Assembly: GCF_023630175.1 (NCBI RefSeq) | Contig: NZ_JALLIN010000055.1 | Span: 1-46,149 of the forward strand | Direction of reading: 5' to 3' | DNA: 46,149 nucleotides | From: Streptomyces cellostaticus | GTDB taxonomy: Bacteria; Actinomycetota; Actinomycetes; Streptomycetales; Streptomycetaceae | Shown: positions 8,045-13,921 of the stretch, in pieces | Numbering within the stretch: the stretch's first letter is position 1 | How the letters are laid out: the number at the start of each line of letters is the position of its first letter | Program-made: the position numbers and the translations under genes | Notes under the pieces: model-generated | The model's database searches: none | What the model was told of the DNA's origin: nothing | The model's input: the letters and a program-made list of their open reading frames with translations, nothing else

Positions 8045-8266
8045 GTGCGGTGGGGGCGGCCGAGTCGGCCCCGTTCCCGGATGCCCGGGAGGAACTGTGC
8101 GGCGAAGCCGGCGCGTGGGGGTGGTCTGGCCGAGGCGATGGAGAACTGTCCGGGTGCTCTGGACAAGGACAGTCGGCCCACGGACCGTCCCTTCATCTGC
8201 CGCACGTGCGGCCGGTACATGGCGCACCCGGACTCCACGGAGCCGCGGTCGGTCGGCTGCCGCTAG
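8045..8266 (+). CDS. Small Cys-containing hypothetical protein
   Basis: The C-terminal half reads MENCPGALDKDSRPTDRP FICRTCGRYMAHPDSTEPRSVGCR with strong third-position GC bias, so this frame is probably coding. CRTCG with the upstream NC and the terminal GC could form a small zinc knuckle. The N-terminal half is basic and low-complexity, so the true start is uncertain: GTG at 8045 directly follows the previous stop, and an internal ATG near 8138 is possible. Its TAG stop overlaps the stop of the convergent DUF6000-like gene by three bases. Confidence 0.45.
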   Translation: MRWGRPSRPRSRMPGRNCAAKPARGGGLAEAMENCPGALDKDSRPTDRPFICRTCGRYMAHPDSTEPRSVGCR

Positions 8267-8892
8267 GGCCGGGTCCAGCCGTTGGCGAACTCGCAGTGGA
8301 GGTTCGTCCAGTGGAGCAGCTCGGCAGGAGTGTGGCCGGGGTAGCCGAGACGCCCCACACCCTCGATCCATAGACCCCAGAGGCCGTCGGGCTCCGTGAA
8401 GCGGTCGGCGTGGCGGGTACCGAGGAGGGAGTCGAGGCGGAGGAGGGCGCCGAGGGCGGCGGGCTGGTCGTAGTGCAGGTCGGCGCGGGGGAGGTAGCGG
8501 TCGAGGTAGGCGGTCAGGATCTCGGCGTCGGCGTGGGTGCCGAGGCGGGCCAGGGCGAAGCAGTAGGCGCTGCCGGAGTAGCAGACCTCGCTGGCCAGGA
8601 GCAGGTCGCCGATACGCGCCCGGAACCGTTCGCGGCGGTCGACTCCGATCAGCCAGCCGGCGGTGAGGCGCGAGCGCCATTCGTACCCGAGGAGCGCTTC
8701 CAGCTCCTTGTCGGTGATCGCGGCGGCGTCATCGATCAGGTGCCGGGTGAAACGTGTGGTGTGCCACCACCGGGGGCCGAGGAACCGTCCGCCGTTCAGC
8801 ACGAGGTAGCGCGGGAGGCCCCCGTACGTCCTCGTGACGTAGCTCTTGACCACATGGCCGTAGCCCATTTCGTCCGGGTGCCGGGACGGCAT
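8263..8892 (-). CDS. DUF6000-like protein
   Basis: The 209-residue soluble protein contains LTAGWLIGVDRRERFRARIGDLLLASEVCYSGSAYCFALARLGTHADAEILTAYLDRYLPRADLHYDQPAALGALLRLD, which resembles the Streptomyces DUF6000 family as I remember it. The repeated helical pairs recall HEAT-like scaffolds. The C terminus, ELLHWTNLHCEFANGW, is Trp-rich. Function unknown. GGAGAGGTGACCG gives the ATG at 8892 a strong ribosome binding site. It follows the DUF3592-like gene on the same strand after 53 bases and could be co-transcribed. Such proteins are often found near toxin-immunity loci, but nothing here proves such a role. Confidence 0.65.
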   Translation of the reverse strand: MPSRHPDEMGYGHVVKSYVTRTYGGLPRYLVLNGGRFLGPRWWHTTRFTRHLIDDAAAITDKELEALLGYEWRSRLTAGWLIGVDRRERFRARIGDLLLASEVCYSGSAYCFALARLGTHADAEILTAYLDRYLPRADLHYDQPAALGALLRLDSLLGTRHADRFTEPDGLWGLWIEGVGRLGYPGHTPAELLHWTNLHCEFANGWTRP

Positions 8893-8945
8893 CGGTCACC
8901 TCTCCGGGTGCGGGTCGGTACGGTCGATCCAGGTGCGTGCCAGGG

Positions 8946-9773
8946 TCAGTGCGTGAGGGCCGCTGCCGCCGTGGCCGTCAGCTGAGCCGCCGAGGCGAGG
9001 GTCCACCACAGCCCCAGCGCCGCACACAGGAATTCCGGTATGTGCCGGTGACCGTGCAGTGCGGACCGGCAGGCCACGAACTCGGGCCGGTGCGGATCGT
9101 AGGTGACGTCGACGCGGTCGCTCGCGTGGGTGGAGAAGAGCTGGACCGCCGAGTCGGCCGTGATCACGACACCGTCGGCGGTGGTGTAGCGGTAGCGGGG
9201 ACGGACGGTCCGGCTCAGGTGGTGGTAGCGGACCACGTCGGCCCGCACGCTGACCCCGCGGCTGGTGAGCACCACGAGCGGCCACAGGAGGACACCGGCG
9301 ACTCCCAGGAACGCCAGGCCGACGTGGAGGACGAACAGGGGTGTCCGGGCCGGACCGTCCACCGCGGCGGACACCCCGATCACCAGACCCGCGTACAGCA
9401 CGGTGACCGTCACCCACCGGCGCTTGCGTGGTGACCAGCCGGGGGCTTCCACGCGGCGGACCTCCGCCCGGGCCTCCGGGTCGCGGCGCGCGTGCTCGAC
9501 CGCCGCGGTGACCACACGCCGGAAGGCGTGCGCGGCCGCGCCGTTGCCGTCGCGCACCGTGTACGCGGTGGTGCTCCTGGACCCGTCGGCACCTTCCTCG
9601 GTGATGTGAAGGTGCACGTGCGCCCGACCGCCGCTCTCCTCGACGTCCACATGGTGCACCGCGCGCAAGGACGCCATGACCGTGGTACCGCCCCGTGCCG
9701 CGCTCACCGTGCCGCCGTCGAGGCGCAGACTGCCGCCCCTGCCCTCGAATATCACGCTGTCCGGTCTGCTCAC
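8946..9773 (-). CDS. Hypothetical membrane protein, DUF3592-like
   Basis: The 275-residue protein has an N-terminal beta-rich region (SVIFEGRGGSLRLDGGTVSAARGG ... VHHVDVEESGGRAHVHLHITEEG). Two adjacent membrane segments follow at about residues 122-165 (VTVTVLYAGLVIGVSAAV and LFVLHVGLAFLGVAGVLLWPLVVL), then a domain with RYRYTTADGVVITADSAVQLFSTHASDRVDVTYDPHRPEFV, which has the look of DUF3592, and a final membrane segment near IPEFLCAALGLWWTLASAA. Role unknown. The GTG at 9773 is chosen because TACGGT lies six bases upstream. It is divergent from the gene at 10002. Confidence 0.65.
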   Translation of the reverse strand: MSRPDSVIFEGRGGSLRLDGGTVSAARGGTTVMASLRAVHHVDVEESGGRAHVHLHITEEGADGSRSTTAYTVRDGNGAAAHAFRRVVTAAVEHARRDPEARAEVRRVEAPGWSPRKRRWVTVTVLYAGLVIGVSAAVDGPARTPLFVLHVGLAFLGVAGVLLWPLVVLTSRGVSVRADVVRYHHLSRTVRPRYRYTTADGVVITADSAVQLFSTHASDRVDVTYDPHRPEFVACRSALHGHRHIPEFLCAALGLWWTLASAAQLTATAAAALTH

Positions 9774-9785
9774 GCCGTCACCGTA
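9774..9785 (-). promoter_or_regulatory. Leaderless promoter -10 of the DUF3592-like gene
   Basis: TACGGT (9785..9780 on the minus strand) is six bases before the GTG start at 9773. Confidence 0.5.
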
Positions 9786-9989
9786 ACGGCCTCCGCGCGC
9801 CCCGGTGGCCGGGGAAGAGCGGCGAACCACGGCAGCCCGTTCCTCCCGCGCCCGCGGAAGCCGGATGCCGTCGCCCCCTCGGGAGCGGACTCGGCGGGTT
9901 TCCCGCGCGCCGCGCGGCTCGTCCCGGACGAGAGGCCCGGAGCAGGGGCATCGGTCGCGCACCTGAGCAAGGCATCGGTTGACCTGGCT

Positions 9990-10001
9990 TAACATGCACC
10001 G
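9990..10001 (+). promoter_or_regulatory. Leaderless promoter -10 of the DUF4190 gene
   Basis: TAACAT (9990-9995) is six bases upstream of the GTG at 10002. A TTGACC at 9979 is too close to serve as its -35. Confidence 0.55.
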
Positions 10002-11180
10002 GTGTCCATACCCCCGCCCCCAGGCCCCCAGCAGCCGCACGGGCCGTACCAGCCGCCCCAGCCGCCGCACCCGCAGGGGCCGGGATACCAGCCGTGGGCC
10101 CAGGGCTACAGCCCCTACAACCGGCCCGCCCCCGTCAACGGGCTCGCCATCACCTCCCTGGTGTTCGGCCTGCTGTGCTGTCTGCCGGGCTTGGGACTGG
10201 TGTTCGGGCTCATCGCCCTGCGGCAGGTCCGGCGTCGGGGTGAGCGCGGGACGGCGCTTGCGGTGACCGGCTCGGTGCTGTCCGGGATCGGGCTGGCGCT
10301 GTGGGCTCTGATGCTCGCCACGGGCGGCGCGTCCAGCTTCTGGGAGGGAGTGAAGGAAGGGGCGCGGGACGGCGCGGACGCCTCGCTGGTGACGGGGGAG
10401 TGCTTCGACTCCCCCGGCGGAACGCTGAGCGGCGGGGCCGGCGTCGTGACCGGGGTGCCCTGCTCCGGGGAGCACGACGGCGAGGTGTTCGCCTCGTTCC
10501 GGCTGCGGGACGGCGGCTACCCCGGCGACGGCTCGGTGACCGACACCGCCGACGAGCGCTGCTACGGACTGCGGTACACCTACGCGATGGACGCCTGGGC
10601 CGTCCCCGACGACGTCGACGTCTACTACTTCACGCCCACCGCGCGGAGTTGGTCGGCCGGGGACCGGGAGGTCACCTGCGTCTTCGGCAACGTCACCGAG
10701 GGCGCGAACCTGACCGGCTCGCTGCGCAACGACGCGACCGTCCTCGACGCCGACCAGAGGGCCTATCTGAGGGCCGCTCACCTCCTCAACGCGGCCATGG
10801 AGTCCGCCCCCGAGGAGCGCTACGTCGAGGACGACCTGCCGGGGCACCGGGCGTGGGCCGGGCGGATCACCACCGCCCTGGACGGACAGGCCCGGTCGCT
10901 GCGGGGGCACGAGTGGCCCGCCCGCGCCCGGAAGCCGGTCACCGCGCTGGCCGCCGACCTGGACCGGGCGCGGGCCGAGTGGGCGAAGGCCGCGAAGGCG
11001 AAGGACGCCGGCGCGTTCTACCGGCACTACGAGACCGGCTTGCGACTGCTCGACCCGGAGAAGGGGGTCCCTGCGCGCACCGCCCTCGGACTGGACACCA
11101 CCCCGCCGGCCGCCGACGGCCGTGCCGGCGGTGACGCGCGGGACGGCGACTCGGACGGCGGCAGCGGCATGGCGGTATGA
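10002..11180 (+). CDS. DUF4190 and septum-formation-like membrane protein
   Basis: The 392-residue protein begins with a Pro/Gln/Tyr-rich cytoplasmic tail (residues 1-45, PPPPGPQQPHGPYQPPQ). Then comes a DUF4190 hairpin of two membrane segments, NGLAITSLVFGLLCCLPGLGLVFGLIALRQV and GTALAVTGSVLSGIGLALWALMLA. The extracellular part starts with LVTGECFDSPGG, VTGVPCSGEHDGEVFASF and DERCYGLRYTYA, matching the Cys-pattern of the septum-formation domain (PF13845-like). The C-terminal 120 residues are helical and Ala/Arg-rich. Such proteins are common in actinomycetes, but their biochemical role is not settled. GTG start with a leaderless -10. Confidence 0.8.
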   Translation: MSIPPPPGPQQPHGPYQPPQPPHPQGPGYQPWAQGYSPYNRPAPVNGLAITSLVFGLLCCLPGLGLVFGLIALRQVRRRGERGTALAVTGSVLSGIGLALWALMLATGGASSFWEGVKEGARDGADASLVTGECFDSPGGTLSGGAGVVTGVPCSGEHDGEVFASFRLRDGGYPGDGSVTDTADERCYGLRYTYAMDAWAVPDDVDVYYFTPTARSWSAGDREVTCVFGNVTEGANLTGSLRNDATVLDADQRAYLRAAHLLNAAMESAPEERYVEDDLPGHRAWAGRITTALDGQARSLRGHEWPARARKPVTALAADLDRARAEWAKAAKAKDAGAFYRHYETGLRLLDPEKGVPARTALGLDTTPPAADGRAGGDARDGDSDGGSGMAV

Positions 11181-11331
11181 GCGGCGGCGTGGCCGCGGTG
11201 ATCCCATGGAGGTGTGGCTTCTGCCATAGCGGGGAGAAAGTGCCTGGGTAAAGCCCTTCCCGGCTGCTTGTCATCACATCGAGTGATTGTCTGGCCTTCA
11301 CTTGCACGAGACAACCCACGGTTGCCAGGCT

Positions 11332-11348
11332 GTTGCTGTCTGTACAAC
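11332..11348. promoter_or_regulatory. Possible GntR operator upstream of the regulator gene
   Basis: GTTGCTGTCTGTACAAC has inverted GTTG/CAAC ends and lies 16 bases before the GTG of the GntR gene. A second CAAC/GTTG pair is present at 11312-11324. HutC-type GntR proteins commonly bind such sites to control themselves; this is inference. Confidence 0.35.
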
Positions 11349-11364
11349 CTGATGGGAGCGGCCA

Positions 11365-12117
11365 GTGACTTTCGGTGAGCAGCCGGCGTACTTGCGTGTC
11401 GCGGGTGATCTCCGCAAGAAGATCGTCGACGGTTCACTGCCTCCCCATACCCGGCTCCCCTCCCAGGCCCGTATCCGCGAGGAGTACGGGGTCTCGGACA
11501 CCGTCGCGCTGGAGGCCCGCAAGGTCCTGATGGCCGAGGGGCTGGTGGAGGGGCGCTCCGGCTCGGGGACGTACGTGCGCGAGCGGCCGGTGCCCAGGAG
11601 TGTGGCCCGCTCCGGCTTCCGTCCGTCCGCGGGGGCCACACCCTTCCGCCAGGAGCAGGCCGACGCCTCGGTGCGCGGCACCTGGGAGTCCAGCAGCGCG
11701 CAGACCACGGCGGGGGCCGTCATCGCCGAGCGGCTCGGTGTCGAACCCGGCGCGCGCGTCATGCGCACGAAGTACCTGTACCGGGAGACGGGGGAGCCCA
11801 TGATGCTCTCCACCTCCTGGGAACCCCTCGCCGTCACCGGCCGCACCCCGGTGATGCTGCCCGAGGAGGGGCCGCTCGGCGGCATGGGGGTGGTCGAGCG
11901 GATGCGGGCCATCGACGTCATCGTGGACAACGTCACCGAGGAGGTCGGCGCCCGCCCCGGTCTGGCCGAGGAGTTGCACGTCCTCGGCGGCGTCCCCGGT
12001 CATGTGGTCCTCGTCATCCAGCGCACCTACTTCGCCTCCGGCCGCCCGGTGGAGACCGCCGACGTCGTGATCCCGGCCGACCGGTACCGGGCCGCGTACC
12101 ACCTGCCCGTGAAGTAG
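11365..12117 (+). CDS. GntR-family (HutC/UTRA) transcriptional regulator
   Basis: The 250-residue protein has an N-terminal winged helix-turn-helix (YLRVAGDLRKKIVDGSLPPHTRLPSQARIREEYGVSDTVALEARKVLMAEGLVEGRSGSGTYV, residues 9-75). The C-terminal effector-binding UTRA domain contains ERLGVEPGARVMRTKYLYRETGEPMMLSTSWEPL and VVLVIQRTYFASGRPVETADVVIPADRY. Actinomycete proteins of this kind are often linked to mobile elements or to sugar and amino-sugar control; the ligand is not predictable here. GGGAGCGG precedes the GTG start. It stands alone between a membrane protein gene and a long non-coding stretch that ends in a strong hairpin. Confidence 0.9.
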   Translation: MTFGEQPAYLRVAGDLRKKIVDGSLPPHTRLPSQARIREEYGVSDTVALEARKVLMAEGLVEGRSGSGTYVRERPVPRSVARSGFRPSAGATPFRQEQADASVRGTWESSSAQTTAGAVIAERLGVEPGARVMRTKYLYRETGEPMMLSTSWEPLAVTGRTPVMLPEEGPLGGMGVVERMRAIDVIVDNVTEEVGARPGLAEELHVLGGVPGHVVLVIQRTYFASGRPVETADVVIPADRYRAAYHLPVK

Positions 12118-12456
12118 CGCACACCCCGGCGCGCGCCGACGCCCCGCGTCCCGTTGCGCGCCCCGTGGCACCCGGTGCCGTACCCGCCGCTGCAATCCGG
12201 CCGTTCTCCCAGGTGATCGCGGGTGCCGCGGAAATGCCTCCCGACCCACGACAGCAGCACGGGGGGCGGCGCGTTCGCGATCGCGCGCCCCCCGCGTTCT
12301 GGCTGGTTGCGTACCTCTTTGTGAAAACACGTATTCGCTCCGTGAAGGTTGGGCGTACGCTCGGGCATATGCGGACTGCGGTTTCCTCGGGCGGGGCACG
12401 GCGGACGCCCGAGAGCGAGGGAGGGCGGGGCGGTGCGAGATGGAATGGCTGGGGCC
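12118..12456. other. 339-base non-coding stretch with terminator and promoter-like DNA
   Basis: The first half holds no convincing gene and contains the strong hairpin at 12261-12293. After it the DNA becomes AT-richer (around 12315-12375, with GTGAAAACACGTATTCG) and includes TACGCT at 12356-12361, the best -10 candidate for the SPOR-like gene. A short frame from an ATG at 12368 follows that hexamer but is not convincing as a protein. Confidence 0.5.
12261..12293 (+). terminator. Strong GC hairpin downstream of the GntR gene
   Basis: The left arm (12261-12273, GGGGGGCG plus a bulged G plus CGCG) pairs with CGCGCGCCCCCC (12282-12293) around an 8-base loop. Twelve base pairs with a single bulge make it a likely factor-independent terminator. 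Confidence 0.6.
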
Positions 12457-12651
12457 ATGAGTGAGGGCACGGGCGTCTCCCTGCCCTGGATCGTGATAAG
12501 GCAGGACGACAACGGCAACCGCTACCGAGTGGGACGGTACGCGACCCGGGCCGAGGCCCAGAAGATCGCCGACAGCCTCGACGACCACGGGCACAAGCAG
12601 CTCTACTGGGTCGAGCGCATCGGTCAGAACGGCAACGGTGCCCGCAACTGA
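12457..12651 (+). CDS. Small SPOR-like conserved hypothetical protein
   Basis: The 64-residue protein MSEGTGVSLPWIVIRQDDNG NRYRVGRYATRAEAQKIADSLDDHGHKQLYWVERIG has the beta-alpha-beta rhythm and the RVGRYATRAEAQKIADSL signature of a single SPOR-like repeat. SPOR domains bind denuded peptidoglycan, but this protein has no signal peptide or membrane anchor, so it is probably cytoplasmic with another role. Upstream in-frame starts exist (MAGAMSEG); the ATG at 12457 is chosen by similarity of style to other Streptomyces members that I recall. The mutT-like gene follows after 30 bases. Confidence 0.75.
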   Translation: MSEGTGVSLPWIVIRQDDNGNRYRVGRYATRAEAQKIADSLDDHGHKQLYWVERIGQNGNGARN

Positions 12652-12668
12652 CCTGTTCCGGCTTCCCG

Positions 12669-12681
12669 TAGGCTCCGTTCC
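12669..12681 (+). promoter_or_regulatory. Leaderless promoter -10 of the Nudix gene
   Basis: TAGGCT (12669-12674) is followed by seven bases and the ATG at 12682. Confidence 0.5.
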
Positions 12682-13107
12682 ATGACGGAACGCCCCATGA
12701 CGGACCGGATCGTGGTGGTGGGAGCCGCCCTGCTCGACGCGGGCCGGCTGCTGGCCGCGCGCCGCAGCGCACCCCCCGAGCTGTCCGGACGCTGGGAACT
12801 GCCCGGCGGCAAGGTCGAGCCGGGCGAGCGGGCCGAGGACGCCCTGACCCGTGAACTGGCCGAGGAACTCGGCGTCGACGCCGAGCCCGTCGAACGCGTA
12901 CCGGGGGAGTGGCCGCTGAAGTCCCCGTACGTACTGCGGGTGTGGACCGCCCGGTTGCGTGCCGGGTCCGCCGCCCCCCGGCCCCTCCAGGACCACGACG
13001 AGCTGCGCTGGCTCACCCCCGACCGGCTCTGGGAGGTGCCCTGGCTCGAGCAGGACGTCCCGGCCGTCCGCGAGGTCGCCGCCCGTCTCGGTGCGCCAGC
13101 GCGCTGA
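12682..13107 (+). CDS. Nudix hydrolase, MutT-type (d)NTP pyrophosphohydrolase
   Basis: The 141-residue protein hydrolyses a nucleoside-diphosphate-linked substrate. The Nudix box GGKVEPGERAEDALTRELAEELGV (about residues 47-70) is complete, with the REL-EE-G metal-binding core. GRLLAARRSAPPELSGRWELPGG upstream and ELRWLTPDRLWEVPWLEQDVP downstream match MutT/NudG enzymes that remove 8-oxo-dGTP or modified dCTP. The exact nucleotide preference is not predictable. It appears to be transcribed from its own leaderless start. An alternative ATG lies at codon 6. Confidence 0.88.
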   Translation: MTERPMTDRIVVVGAALLDAGRLLAARRSAPPELSGRWELPGGKVEPGERAEDALTRELAEELGVDAEPVERVPGEWPLKSPYVLRVWTARLRAGSAAPRPLQDHDELRWLTPDRLWEVPWLEQDVPAVREVAARLGAPAR

Positions 13108-13245
13108 GCGGGGCCCGCGGCCGCCGGCCGGTGCGTGCGGGGCGGAGAGGGCCCTGCGCCGTTCGCACCACAGTGCGCCGTCCCGCGCGGTACTGCCCAC
13201 CGGATACCGGGTATGTGCCCATTAACCCCATGAAAATGGACATGG

Positions 13246-13674
13246 GTGGGCTCGCTCGCCTGGGAAGTGATCGGCGTGATCGACACCGATGGTGACTGCG
13301 CCGAGTGGGTCTTCCCCGCGGAGCCGGGCGTCGTGCGCACCGCCCGCGGCGCGGTCCGCGGCCAACTGCGCGGCTGGGACCTCGACTGCGTCGCCGACCT
13401 CGCCGCGCTGCTGGTGAGCGAGCTGGTGACCAACGCCCTGCGGCACGCCACCGGCCCCATCGGAGTACGCCTGGTGCGCCCCGCCCGGCTCGGCGGCACA
13501 CTGCTGGTCGAGGTCTCCGACCCGCTCCCGGACCCGCCGCGCGAGCGCGTCGCCCGGCCCGAGGACGAGAGCGGGCGCGGTCTGCAGCTCGTGGCCGGTG
13601 CCGCGCGCCGCTGGGGAACCCGGCCCGGCGGCGGTGGAAAGACCGTCTGGTTCGAGCTCGCGGTGCCCGGCTGA
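13246..13674 (+). CDS. Stand-alone ATP-binding (HATPase, RsbW/anti-sigma-like) protein
   Basis: The 142-residue protein is a GHKL ATPase of the HATPase_c_2 type used as a serine-kinase anti-sigma factor or regulatory kinase. The N-box is LLVSELVTNALRHA (residues 62-75), the G1 region is VEVSDP, and the G2 box is ESGRGLQLV near residue 110. It ends GGKTVWFELAVPG. It is a paralogue of the C-terminal domain of the next gene (SELVTNALRYGEG ... GGRGLQLV ... GKTVWFELPLPG), so the two may share or compete for targets. No sigma factor or STAS anti-anti-sigma gene lies nearby. The GTG start at 13246 is the least certain part. Confidence 0.85.
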   Translation: MGSLAWEVIGVIDTDGDCAEWVFPAEPGVVRTARGAVRGQLRGWDLDCVADLAALLVSELVTNALRHATGPIGVRLVRPARLGGTLLVEVSDPLPDPPRERVARPEDESGRGLQLVAGAARRWGTRPGGGGKTVWFELAVPG

Positions 13675-13921
13675 GCCGGTGTGCGCCCCCGTGGGCGCCC
13701 CCCCCGCACCGGTCCTCCGGCGAACGGTGCGGGATGACGTGATTCGAGGCCGTGTTACCTGGTTAGAAGACTGGAAGTGTTGTCACGGCCGGGTCCGAAA
13801 AGCACCTCGACCGAGCTGTGATCGTGAACACCGTGTTGTGCGGCGCCGTAGTGCTGGATACTGCGGGCAGCCGCCCCCGGTGACCGGTGCCGGGTGCGGT
13901 GAGCTGGAGGGGACGGTTCGC
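13675..13921 (+). promoter_or_regulatory. Leader and promoter region of the PP2C regulator
   Basis: This 247-base gap contains an AACAC-C-GTGTT inverted repeat (13827-13837) and GATACT (13857-13862), a possible -10. The inverted repeat overlaps the expected -35 position, so it could be an operator. GGAGGGG provides the ribosome binding site before the GTG at 13922. Confidence 0.35.

Noticed and set aside
12368..12464. Short frame starting with ATG seven bases after TACGCT, upstream of the SPOR-like gene
   Set aside because: Layout fits a leaderless start but the 31-residue product is low complexity and overlaps the next gene in another frame; kept only as part of the non-coding description.
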